From Fidelibacterota bacterium (GTDB lineage: Bacteria > Fidelibacterota > Marinisomatia > SCGC-AAA003-L08 > D37C17): DNA of 41,061 bases. Below the pieces are notes generated by a model. It was not told the DNA's origin. It saw nothing but the letters and a program-made list of their open reading frames with translations, and searched no databases. The number at the start of each line of letters is the position of its first letter. Position 1 is the first letter of the stretch. This document shows, in pieces, positions 34,069 to 41,061 of the stretch. Position numbers and translations under genes: made by a program. The stretch lies in contig JASLLI010000004.1 of the NCBI GenBank assembly GCA_030747125.1, forward strand, positions 1 to 41,061, in the 5' to 3' direction.

Positions 34069-34398
34069 TTAATTCTCAATAGTTTCCCTCTGTTTTCTCC
34101 TTTCATCAATATACACTTGCAGCTTATGTACCTGGTTCACTAAATCTAAAAATTGTGAATCATGAGAAAAATCGGTAACTGAGGATGAAATCTTTTTTCC
34201 TGCAACATACTTTCCCAGGGATGATTGCTTTTGCTTGAGTTCCCATTTGAGTTTTTCAAGCTCAATTTGGATCTTTCCCTTTTGACCTAATTTCTCACCT
34301 TTAGATACAGCTGAACGAATATAGCGTTTTCCATCTGTAGTTACCTTTTGGGATAACTGCTGCAGTTTCTGGCTGAGACTGTGGTACCAATCAGACAT
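34069..34398 (-). CDS. Uncharacterised basic helical protein
   Basis: I do not recognise this 109-residue protein. It is rich in Lys, Gln and Ser and is predicted almost entirely helical, with possible coiled-coil runs at about 40-62 (IQIELEKLKWELKQKQSSLG) and 85-105 (DLVNQVHKLQVYIDERRKQR). It has no signal peptide or membrane helix, so it is probably cytoplasmic. The ATG overlaps the serA stop by 8 bases, giving good support that it is translated. The M23 peptidase gene follows, so a link to cell envelope growth is possible but unproven. Confidence 0.7.
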   Translation of the reverse strand: MSDWYHSLSQKLQQLSQKVTTDGKRYIRSAVSKGEKLGQKGKIQIELEKLKWELKQKQSSLGKYVAGKKISSSVTDFSHDSQFLDLVNQVHKLQVYIDERRKQRETIEN

Positions 34399-35968
34399 GC
34401 AATTGTTTTATATCCAAAATTTCGTCCACCTGAGATAACTGTTCATATAGTACTTCGCTGATTTGCCCATCAATTTTAATGACAGAATAGGCTGAGTCAT
34501 TATCAATGGTTCTACTTAATAGGTATTCAGCAATATTCACTCCTCCTTCGCCCAGTAGCATTCCAACTTTGCCAATAACGCCGGGTACATCTTTATTTTG
34601 CACGAAGAGCATATTCCCCTCCGGGCGTACATCTACCTCATAGCCCATAATGTCAACGATGCGGGGATGTTGATCGCCGAAAACGGAACCGGCAACTTCA
34701 ATGGTTCCCTCATCTGTGCTTACATGAGCCACAATCAAATTGGAAAAACTCACGGATTCAGTATTCAAACTGTGTGAAAAGGATATTCCTCTCTCCTCTG
34801 CGATTATAGAAGCATTGACAAAATTAATCCGGTTATCAGTCATCCCCTGGAAAAGTCCAATAAGAAAGGAGAGAGCAATCGGTTTAGAGTCCTCAATATT
34901 CCCAAAGCACTCCACCGATACTGAGGTTACTGCAGTGTCTGCTAATTGGCGTTGAATTTTACCCAATGTTTCAGCCAGTTCAAGGAAGGGTGCAATCTGT
35001 TTCAAATGTGCCATGTCTGTAATAGGCATGTTAATGGGATTTGATAGTTTCTCATCTTCCAGGAATTCTTTAATCTGCCTGCAAATACCATAGGACACTC
35101 CTTCTGATGCTTCATGAGTGGAGGCTCCTAAATGAGGGGTGAGAAGAATATTTTTAGCCTTAAGCAGGGGATTATCTACGCTGAGGGGCTCTTCAACAAA
35201 AACATCCAACGCAGCACCTGCTATCACATCATTGTTTAATGCTTTTGCCAAATCTGCTTCGTTAATAATTCCGCCTCTGGCAACATTTATAATGCGGGCG
35301 GAAGACTTCATCATTGCCAGCCGTTCTGAATTAAACAGATCTGTAGTGTTATCTACTAATGGTAGATGAAGAGTGATATAATCGGAAGTTTCAGTTAATG
35401 TATCTAGGTCTTCAAACTGAACCTGTTCCGGATCAAATACTTCCTGATTTACATAGGGATCGAAGCCTATAATTTTCATCTCCAGCCCCAAGGCTCGCTT
35501 TATGACTTCTCTTCCGATTCTGCCTAAACCTATAACTCCCAGAGTTTTCCCTTTTAATTCGCTTCCTACAAGAGAATTGCGGTTCCAGTCACCATTAACA
35601 ATTTCCATGTGCCCCAGTTGTACATTTCTTGAGAGAGCCATCATGAGAGCGATGGTATGCTCTGCTGCAGAAATAGTATTTCCATCAGGATTATTCATAA
35701 CAATAACCCCCTGATTGGTGGCTTCCTCCAAATCTATATTATCTACACCAACCCCTGCTCTGCCTATGACTCGCAGATTTGGAGCATCCTTCAGTAAATT
35801 AGAGGTGATTTTGGTGCCACTGCGCACCACCCAGGCGTGAATATCTCCTGCAAGTGATTGTAGTTCATCGTCTGATGGATTGGGATTATAAATCACATCA
35901 AGACCTGCCTTTTCCAACATTTCAATCCCTTTATCAGCAATGGGATCAGATACTAATATTTTAGTCAT
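34391..35968 (-). CDS. serA: D-3-phosphoglycerate dehydrogenase
   Basis: Oxidises 3-phosphoglycerate, the first step of serine synthesis. The 525 residues form the long type: substrate domain, NAD domain with GVIGLGRIG (about 144-152), catalytic Arg (NVARGGIINE), Glu (DVFVEEP) and His (LTPHLGAST), an intervening ASB domain, and a C-terminal ACT domain (KDVPGVIGKVGMLLGEGGVN), which usually mediates serine feedback. The ATG at 35968 has GAGG six bases upstream and is chosen over a start five codons earlier. It overlaps the aminotransferase gene by 8 bases; the two probably form the first two steps of serine synthesis. Confidence 0.95.
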   Translation of the reverse strand: MTKILVSDPIADKGIEMLEKAGLDVIYNPNPSDDELQSLAGDIHAWVVRSGTKITSNLLKDAPNLRVIGRAGVGVDNIDLEEATNQGVIVMNNPDGNTISAAEHTIALMMALSRNVQLGHMEIVNGDWNRNSLVGSELKGKTLGVIGLGRIGREVIKRALGLEMKIIGFDPYVNQEVFDPEQVQFEDLDTLTETSDYITLHLPLVDNTTDLFNSERLAMMKSSARIINVARGGIINEADLAKALNNDVIAGAALDVFVEEPLSVDNPLLKAKNILLTPHLGASTHEASEGVSYGICRQIKEFLEDEKLSNPINMPITDMAHLKQIAPFLELAETLGKIQRQLADTAVTSVSVECFGNIEDSKPIALSFLIGLFQGMTDNRINFVNASIIAEERGISFSHSLNTESVSFSNLIVAHVSTDEGTIEVAGSVFGDQHPRIVDIMGYEVDVRPEGNMLFVQNKDVPGVIGKVGMLLGEGGVNIAEYLLSRTIDNDSAYSVIKIDGQISEVLYEQLSQVDEILDIKQLHV

Positions 35969-37037
35969 GTAATACCTCTTCAAATTTTTGTAAATAATCT
36001 TTTAAATCATCCATAAACACATTTCCCATGTGGGAAATTCTAAATGCCTTTCCCCTTAGTTTTCCATATCCCCTGTCCATCCGGTACCCCTGTTCAAGAA
36101 GAGCATTATTGATGCTATTTATATCCCAGTTTTTATCATTTTGTATGCAGGTAATAGTATTGGATGCAAACCCATCTTCAGGGAATAGGGACTGTCCAAA
36201 TGACAATGCCCAATTTCGGGTGAATTCTGCCATTTTAAGATGACGGTCCCAGCGGTTTTCCAACCCTTCTTCAAACAGAGATGTAAGAGCATATTTAAGC
36301 CCGAACATGTGTGGGATTGAAGGCGTTGCAGGGGTCTGCATTTTTTCATAATACTTTTCATACACCCCAATATCAAGGAAATAGCCTTTGTTTTTAATTT
36401 CTGCAGCTCTTTTAATCATCCTGTCTGCAACAGCACAAACAGCAAACCCTGCAGGAAGTCCCCATGCTTTTTGAGTGGAGGACAATATAAAATCAATCCC
36501 CAACTTGTCCACTTCAATTTTATGACCTGCCATAGAACTGACTGCATCCACCAACCAGATGACATCAGGATATTTGCTTTCCAACAATTCTGCTATTGGT
36601 TCTAATGGACTCATAACCCCTGTGGAAGTTTCATTATGTACCATGGCAAACACATCATACTTTCCACTTGATAGATGTTTATCCACGTCTTCTGCTTTTA
36701 CACCACATCCCCAATTGTATTCCAGTACACCAGTTTCTTTTCCACATTCACGGGATACAGTTGCCCATTTTGAACTGAAGGAACCATTCACTGTATGAAG
36801 TATTCCCTTCTTTACTGAATTTGTGATACCCATTTCCCATAAACCTGTAGCAGCATGGGATGCCAAATACACATGATTATCCGTATAGAGTACTTTTTGA
36901 ATTCCCTTAACAATTTCGGACATGAGTTCTGAAAATTCGGGGGTGCGATGACCAATTTGGGGAGCACTGATGCTGCTCATCACATGTTCGGGAACATGAG
37001 TTGGCCCCGGAATAAATAATTTTGGAAAATTCTCCAT
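35961..37037 (-). CDS. Class V aminotransferase, probable phosphoserine/serine-linked
   Basis: A fold-type I PLP enzyme of 358 residues. The N-terminal FIPGPTHVPEHV with IGHRTPEF is typical of the alanine-glyoxylate/serine-pyruvate group. HNETSTGV lies at 134-141, the PLP Asp is Asp164 (WLVDAVSSMAGH), and the Schiff-base lysine is Lys190 (SSTQKAWGLPAG). It overlaps serA, and no standard SerC is in the window, so it probably transaminates phosphohydroxypyruvate, as class V enzymes next to serA do in some lineages. Serine-glyoxylate activity is the alternative. AAGGAATCA before the ATG supports the start. It is the first gene of its operon. Confidence 0.85.
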   Translation of the reverse strand: MENFPKLFIPGPTHVPEHVMSSISAPQIGHRTPEFSELMSEIVKGIQKVLYTDNHVYLASHAATGLWEMGITNSVKKGILHTVNGSFSSKWATVSRECGKETGVLEYNWGCGVKAEDVDKHLSSGKYDVFAMVHNETSTGVMSPLEPIAELLESKYPDVIWLVDAVSSMAGHKIEVDKLGIDFILSSTQKAWGLPAGFAVCAVADRMIKRAAEIKNKGYFLDIGVYEKYYEKMQTPATPSIPHMFGLKYALTSLFEEGLENRWDRHLKMAEFTRNWALSFGQSLFPEDGFASNTITCIQNDKNWDINSINNALLEQGYRMDRGYGKLRGKAFRISHMGNVFMDDLKDYLQKFEEVLHD

Positions 37038-37397
37038 TGATTCCTTGATGTTTTGGTGAATTATACTGGGTAAAATCAGGGGGATAAATTAGACCCTTCA
37101 CAAGGCATGGGAAAATGGGAAACTTATTAATTTAAAATTGAAGATTGGACTTTGAAATTAGAATATTATAGTCCATAACAATCACAAAATTAAAAATAAC
37201 CACAGCTAAACACAATTATTCACAATAAACAATTATATAAAAATCACTGTTACCTATATATTGACTAATACGGATCGACTGACTCCTGTCTCATAACTCC
37301 TGTCCCCTTGTTCTGTTAACAGGTCCCTTCATTAGTGAAAGATTAATAACCAATTCTCCACTTTGGAACTCAACTTAATAAACATCTAAATTTCCCT
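37038..37397. other. 360-bp divergent spacer between aminotransferase and queE
   Basis: No gene is seen. The sequence is AT-rich with simple-sequence character, such as runs of AAAATTGAAGATTGG-like text near 37135 and many CACAA motifs. A 9-base direct repeat ACTCCTGTC occurs at 37282-37290 and 37296-37304, and a CTGTTAACAG palindrome at 37313-37322. A TTGACT at 37261 has no -10 at the right distance. I found no preQ1 riboswitch consensus ahead of queE. Confidence 0.5.
37282..37304. repeat. Short direct repeat ACTCCTGTC x2
   Basis: Two identical 9-base copies 14 bases apart lie in the spacer upstream of queE. They are part of low-complexity pyrimidine-rich text with no known role. Confidence 0.5.
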
Positions 37398-38039
37398 ATG
37401 CCATTAAAGGTCAATGAGATTTATTATTCAGTGCAGGGAGAGTCCACTCATACAGGGCGGCCCTGTATTTTCGTTCGACTTACCTATTGTAATCTCCGCT
37501 GTAGTTACTGCGATACAGAATACGCATTCTATGAAGGGGAATACATGGAAATTTCCGATATCCTTGATAAAATTGCTGATTGGAACTGCAATCTGGTGGA
37601 AGTCACTGGCGGTGAACCGTTATTTCAACCGGAATGCATAGAGTTATTAGAATCTCTGGTTGAAAATAAATATGAAGTCATGTTAGAAACAGGTGGTTCT
37701 TTACCCATTTCAAAGGTTCCTCCGGCAGTAATCAAAATTGTGGACTTTAAATGCCCCTCAAGCGGTATGGAAAAGAAAAATAATTGGCAAATTGTTGATG
37801 ACCTGCAACCTCACGATGAAGTAAAATTTGTAATTGGCAGCAGAGCAGACTTTGATTGGGCAAAGGAGAAAATATTTCATTATAAACTGGATAAAAAATG
37901 TACGCTCTTAATGTCTCCCACCTTTGGTGAAATTGACCCTCAAAATATTGTGGAATGGATATTAGCTGAAAACCTTCCTGTTCGTATGCAGCTGCAAATG
38001 CATAAGGTGATTTGGAGTCCGGAAACTCAAAAAGTATGA
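37398..38039 (+). CDS. queE: 7-carboxy-7-deazaguanine synthase
   Basis: A radical-SAM enzyme converting carboxytetrahydropterin to 7-carboxy-7-deazaguanine, the third step of the queuosine pathway. Features are YSVQGESTHTGRPCIFVRL (10-28), the cluster motif Cys31-x3-Cys35-x2-Cys38 (YCNLRCSYCDT), TGGEP near 94, and the C-terminal QMHKVIW that is typical of QueE. At 213 residues it is a compact version. No Shine-Dalgarno precedes the ATG. queC follows 43 bases downstream on the same strand, while QueD, QueF and FolE are not in the window. The pair is the only plus-strand unit in this part of the window. Confidence 0.95.
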   Translation: MPLKVNEIYYSVQGESTHTGRPCIFVRLTYCNLRCSYCDTEYAFYEGEYMEISDILDKIADWNCNLVEVTGGEPLFQPECIELLESLVENKYEVMLETGGSLPISKVPPAVIKIVDFKCPSSGMEKKNNWQIVDDLQPHDEVKFVIGSRADFDWAKEKIFHYKLDKKCTLLMSPTFGEIDPQNIVEWILAENLPVRMQLQMHKVIWSPETQKV

Positions 38040-38054
38040 TATATAGTAATATAA

Positions 38055-38082
38055 TTTTTCATTTTTCATTTTTCATTTTTCA
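38055..38082 (+). repeat. Heptanucleotide tandem repeat (TTTTTCA)x4
   Basis: Four perfect copies of TTTTTCA run directly up to the TTG start codon of queC at 38083. They occupy the position where a ribosome binding site would be. Tracts like this can change copy number by slippage. Confidence 0.9.
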
Positions 38083-38745
38083 TTGAATACTGCAATCATC
38101 CTCGTTTCCGGCGGAATGGATAGCTGTGTTACAGCGGCATCTGCAATTAGTGATGGATATTCACCTGCATTTTTGCATGTAAATTACGGGCAGCGAACAG
38201 AAAAAAGAGAACTTCAGGCATTACATGATATTGCGGACGCCTTTCAGGTACAGGACCGCCTCATTGTTGATATTACCCATTTAGCTGATATTGGTGGATC
38301 CTGCTTGACGGACTCCACTATTAAAGTACCTGAAGCTGATCTTGAAAATTCCCACATCCCTGTGTCCTATGTCCCTTTTCGCAATGCCAACATTCTTTCC
38401 ATCGCCACAAGCTGGGCAGAAGTACTTAAAGCAACTGCCATCTATGTAGGGGCCGTGGAAGAAGATTCTTCAGGCTACCCGGACTGCAGGCGCTCCTTTT
38501 TTGATGCCTTTGAGAAAACTATTGATACTGGTACAAAACCCGAAACACAGATTAAAATTATAACTCCCCTCATTACGCTTTCCAAAAAGGAAATTGTAGA
38601 ACTGGGAATTGATTTAAAGGCTCCCCTCCACCTCACTTGGAGTTGCTACCAAAATGAAAACCTACCATGTGGGAAATGTGATTCTTGTGCCCTGCGTGCC
38701 AGAGGGTTTGAACAGGCAGGAGTTAAAGATCCAATTTTGATTTAA
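38083..38745 (+). CDS. queC: 7-cyano-7-deazaguanine synthase
   Basis: Uses ATP and ammonia to turn 7-carboxy-7-deazaguanine, the product of QueE, into preQ0. The PP-loop VSGGMDS (8-14) and the zinc ligands Cys188, Cys196, Cys199 and Cys202 (SCYQNENLPCGKCDSCALR) are present, with VPFRNANIL in between. The 220 residues fit the family. The start is TTG: it leaves eight residues before SGG, as in E. coli QueC, and no in-frame ATG or GTG lies between it and the upstream stop at 38047-38049. The leader is a U-rich heptamer repeat without a Shine-Dalgarno. Confidence 0.95.
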   Translation: MNTAIILVSGGMDSCVTAASAISDGYSPAFLHVNYGQRTEKRELQALHDIADAFQVQDRLIVDITHLADIGGSCLTDSTIKVPEADLENSHIPVSYVPFRNANILSIATSWAEVLKATAIYVGAVEEDSSGYPDCRRSFFDAFEKTIDTGTKPETQIKIITPLITLSKKEIVELGIDLKAPLHLTWSCYQNENLPCGKCDSCALRARGFEQAGVKDPILI

Positions 38746-39067
38746 GAAGTAAGAATGAAGGTTTAAGATAGAATTGTGGTGTCCTGAAATAGATAGACAT
38801 TTATTGCCTTTTTGCCTTTACCCCTCTAATACTTTGAAGCTTTTTAACTCTGTAATCCTTCTTAACCTGGTTATTTATCAATAGTAATAGGATGTAATTT
38901 GACGAAGGGCATGCTTAGGCACTTCGATACTTCTAACTCAGGAACTTCTAAAGAATTCAAAATCCTTTTTTCAAATGGACTAATTTCCAAAAGCAAACAC
39001 GCCTAAACCAAGTCTCTCTCCCCTGCTCCGCCAGTGATCAGGTCAGCAGACTGGCAGCAGAAAATGG
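38746..39067. other. 322-bp spacer between convergent queC and yigZ
   Basis: No gene is recognised. The sequence shows simple-sequence text after queC (AAGAAGTAAGAATGAAGG), a small hairpin CGAAG/CTTCG at 38903-38926, and a stronger inverted repeat at 39024-39059 (TGCT-cc-GCCAGT with ACTGGC-AGCA). The latter lies just after the stop of the YigZ-family gene but lacks a T-tract, so termination is uncertain. Confidence 0.5.
39024..39059. other. Imperfect inverted repeat after the yigZ stop
   Basis: GCCAGT (39030-39035) pairs with ACTGGC (39050-39055), extended by TGCT (39024-39027) with AGCA (39056-39059) across a two-base bulge. The loop is 14 bases. It may be a terminator-like structure for the minus-strand gene but has no T-run. 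Confidence 0.35.
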
Positions 39068-39667
39068 TTAATTACAAATCTCTATTTTCCCATTTGAAAT
39101 TTCTCTTAAGGAGTTTAACATGCCGCATTTACTTTGATTATTCACTTCCACTTGAAGTTTTATAGACTCACCAAAGCCGGAGGTAATGATTTCTGCTTTG
39201 AACTTTTTCAAGACTGCCTCTACCTTCCCCTGTAGAACATAGTTGAAATGTAGAGTAACTTTCTCAGTCTTAATCCATGGCAATTTTTTTCCTCCGGTGA
39301 CGGCATCTTCAGCAGCAGCACCATAGGCATTTATGAGACCGGGAATACCTAATTTACTGCCTCCGTAAAATCGCAGTACAAAAATACAAATATTCACCAG
39401 CTCATGTCTTTTTAATACATTGAGAATGGGCAGTCCTGCAGAACCTTTTGGTTCACCGGCATCTGTAGAAAATTCATCAAGTCTGGAAGCATGGTAAATT
39501 CGATATGCATAACAGTAATGGCTGGATTCAGGGAAGTTTTCTTTCAGATGAGTTAATTCTGCTTTCACCTCATCAAGAGTATTAGCAGGATATGCCCGAG
39601 CAGAAAACAAAGATCCCTTTTCAGAATATTCCCCTTTTGAAATGCCGGACAAATAAAAATCAGGCAT
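39068..39667 (-). CDS. yigZ: YigZ/IMPACT-family protein
   Basis: A member of the UPF0029/IMPACT family; eukaryotic IMPACT affects translation control, and bacterial members have been linked to nucleic-acid or ribosome binding without a settled role. The diagnostic run is clear: KGSLFSARAYP, HYCYAYRIY, then DAGEPKGSAGLPILNVLKRHELVNICIFVLRFYGGSKLGIPGLINAYGAAAEDAV (about 77-131), followed by a small C-terminal ferredoxin-like domain. Length is 199 residues. The ATG overlaps the stop of the large secreted protein (TAATG), so the two are read from one transcript. Confidence 0.9.
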   Translation of the reverse strand: MPDFYLSGISKGEYSEKGSLFSARAYPANTLDEVKAELTHLKENFPESSHYCYAYRIYHASRLDEFSTDAGEPKGSAGLPILNVLKRHELVNICIFVLRFYGGSKLGIPGLINAYGAAAEDAVTGGKKLPWIKTEKVTLHFNYVLQGKVEAVLKKFKAEIITSGFGESIKLQVEVNNQSKCGMLNSLREISNGKIEICN

Positions 39668-41061
39668 TATTTTCTCAGGGTTAGTTTTATGGATCCTGCT
39701 TTTTTATTTGAAGGACTGAGAGTAATAAAATAAATTCCCGTTGACAGAGAGCCAGAAAGGAATGGTGCAATATTTTGTCTGTGCCAACCTTTCTTGTCAT
39801 AAGCTAATTTTTGTGAAAGGATTTTTCTTCCCCTCACATCCACCAATGATAACTCAGGCGGAATACCATCCCCATTAAGGGAATAAATGATATGTAAGTC
39901 GCTGCTCCAGTCATAAGGATTTGGATAGACTGAAATTAGGGTATTTTCTGTAACTGATATTACCTCAGGCCATGACAACACTTGCACTGCTTCTACCTTA
40001 CCGGACGCTCCCTCATCATTCATTGCTATTACAGAATATTGATAGTAATTACTGCCAATGATGTTAATGTCTAACCAGGTGGTATCTGCCGTTGTTTGGA
40101 TTAGTTCTTCATTTCTGAATAATTGATAGTAGAGGGAATCTCCCGGCCCCTTGGATGTATTCCAGATAACGGAAATAGAATCTTGCATAGGAGTGGCAAA
40201 AATATTCCCAGGTTGTGCAGGTTGATGAATGGGATAATATACTTCAACTGTCTCCGTAGGAAGGGATTCCCCAATTTCATTAGCACATTTTACAAAGAAA
40301 TAGTAGTTTTGATAAGGAACATAATCTGATTCCACATTGATTAAGGTGGTGTCTGTTGTCCCGACTTTTAATGTATCTATATCATCCACCTGATAAATAT
40401 GATAAATAAGGGAATCCCCCGGACCCGGAGAAGCTTTCCAGGTAAGAGAAAATGTATGATATGATGCTTCTATCTTCAGATTTGAGGGCGGCAGAGGCGG
40501 CAGGCTGTCTGTGGGATAATAGTTGAGATTAAACTGTACCAGATTTTTAGAATTCTTCTTACCGATGATAAAATGAAGATAGTCATTTTCATAGAGACCT
40601 AAATAAGGTTGCAGTGTATCATGAAAACTGTGATTCCCTGATGGTGACACTTGAGCCAGCCTTAGATAATAATCATCCGTACTATGTGATATTTCCAGAA
40701 GAACGGGATCATCCATACGCAAGGATTGAATCGCTGCAGCTTTTTCTGATATATTTTTATCAAACTCAAAACTTGAATTAATCAGCACCGGCTGCGTGTC
40801 TATGGGCTTTACCAATGCCTGATCAATGTAATAATAATAGGGATTATCCATGGTGTCAAAGAGACTATTGTAGGTATTTCTGGCAACGAAATCCGTCCAT
40901 ACTTCTGAAAAGTCCCATTGGTAGTTATTCTCAAGAATATAAAATGCTGCCCCTACTACCGTAGTGTTATAATCCCGAAAGCGTTCCCAGATTTCCCGCA
41001 TGATGGTGGAATTCTTCGCATCTTCTTTTCCCTTAGGGTCAATAAAGGAACTGAGATAATG
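39667..41061 (-). CDS. Secreted multidomain protein with FN3 repeats and type IX sorting tail (partial, N-terminus off right edge)
   Basis: The frame is open to the window edge, so the ATG at 41001 is not the start; 464 residues are visible. The first about 85 residues (HYLSSFIDPKGKED, MREIWERF, WDFSEVWTDFVARNTYN) resemble the end of a putative metalloprotease catalytic domain of the MXAN_6640 type, but the zinc motif would lie beyond the edge. Two fibronectin type III domains follow (about 185-277 and 278-365), each with PGPGDSL- or KGPGDSLYY-like strands. The last about 95 residues (ISVYPNPYDWSSDLHIIYSL, LVDVRGRKI, STGIYFITL) are a type A C-terminal sorting domain for the type IX secretion system. 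The product is probably surface-attached or released. Confidence 0.85.
   Translation of the reverse strand, partial: HYLSSFIDPKGKEDAKNSTIMREIWERFRDYNTTVVGAAFYILENNYQWDFSEVWTDFVARNTYNSLFDTMDNPYYYYIDQALVKPIDTQPVLINSSFEFDKNISEKAAAIQSLRMDDPVLLEISHSTDDYYLRLAQVSPSGNHSFHDTLQPYLGLYENDYLHFIIGKKNSKNLVQFNLNYYPTDSLPPLPPSNLKIEASYHTFSLTWKASPGPGDSLIYHIYQVDDIDTLKVGTTDTTLINVESDYVPYQNYYFFVKCANEIGESLPTETVEVYYPIHQPAQPGNIFATPMQDSISVIWNTSKGPGDSLYYQLFRNEELIQTTADTTWLDINIIGSNYYQYSVIAMNDEGASGKVEAVQVLSWPEVISVTENTLISVYPNPYDWSSDLHIIYSLNGDGIPPELSLVDVRGRKILSQKLAYDKKGWHRQNIAPFLSGSLSTGIYFITLSPSNKKAGSIKLTLRK

Noticed and set aside
37038-37397. PreQ1 riboswitch ahead of queE
   Set aside because: I could find neither the short pseudoknot consensus nor its conserved A-rich tail; the stretch is low-complexity.
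38780-38799. TGTCC...GACA imperfect inverted ends, like an insertion-sequence terminus
   Set aside because: There is no transposase, no partner end and no target duplication in the window.
39024-39062. Possible small SRP RNA (AGGTCAG...GGCAGCAG resembles the conserved loop)
   Set aside because: The GGAA tetraloop and the asymmetric loop pairing of SRP RNA are absent; only a simple hairpin remains.

Overview
The window looks like a contiguous piece of chromosome from a free-living, AT-rich (roughly 40% GC by eye), diderm bacterium of the Fibrobacterota-Chlorobiota-Bacteroidota (FCB) superphylum. My best guess is a Marinimicrobia/Neomarinimicrobiota-like lineage. The pointers are a type IX secretion C-terminal sorting domain at the right edge, a DUF5683 protein, LapA/LapB and SPOR envelope proteins, frequent GTG/TTG starts with weak ribosome binding sites, and very tight gene packing with short overlaps. 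I see no transposase, integrase, prophage, CRISPR array, rRNA or tRNA. The phylum call is inference.

Layout. 1-897 (-): a secreted protein with two large repeats, cut by the left edge. 898-1199: divergent control region with a perfect CRP-type palindrome. 1200-4257 (+): citrate synthase, malate dehydrogenase and an inositol-phosphatase-family enzyme. 4254-6554 (-): UvrC and a small envelope protein. 6694-7086 (+): an apparently exported HIRAN-domain protein. 7095-13689 (-): a CRP-family regulator, then meaB-tatC-polyprenyl synthase-pgsA-ftsY-rimO-methylmalonyl-CoA epimerase, each overlapping the next. 13895-14143 (+): ribosomal protein S20, with a terminator shared with guaB. 14197-32713 (-): an 18.5 kb one-way string. 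From its upstream end it holds miaB, lapA, lapB, a SPOR protein, alaS, gcvPB, a PPC-domain protein, ridA, DUF5683, purF, a UbiA prenyltransferase, a 2[4Fe-4S] ferredoxin, a geranylgeranyl-reductase-family protein, an exonuclease-DinG helicase, hutH and guaB. 33026-37037 (-): class V aminotransferase, serA, an unknown helical protein and an M23 peptidase. 37398-38745 (+): queE and queC, set between simple-sequence spacers. 39068-41061 (-): a YigZ/IMPACT protein and a large secreted protein with two FN3 domains and a sorting tail, cut by the right edge.

How it fits together. Central carbon genes (gltA, mdh), methylmalonyl-CoA accessory genes (meaB, epimerase), glycine cleavage (gcvPB), serine synthesis (serA plus aminotransferase) and histidine deamination (hutH) suggest a heterotroph that handles amino acids and propionyl/succinyl units. 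Envelope genes (tatC, pgsA, lapAB, SPOR, M23) mark a Gram-negative wall.

The most interesting group is UbiA prenyltransferase - ferredoxin - geranylgeranyl reductase (20036-22371). These are overlapping genes that together look like a module for attaching and then saturating an isoprenoid chain, like the last steps of archaeal ether lipid synthesis. The ferredoxin is only 59 residues long and easily overlooked. A second theme is a CRP-type regulator at 13003-13689 whose recognition helix matches the operator found upstream of gltA.
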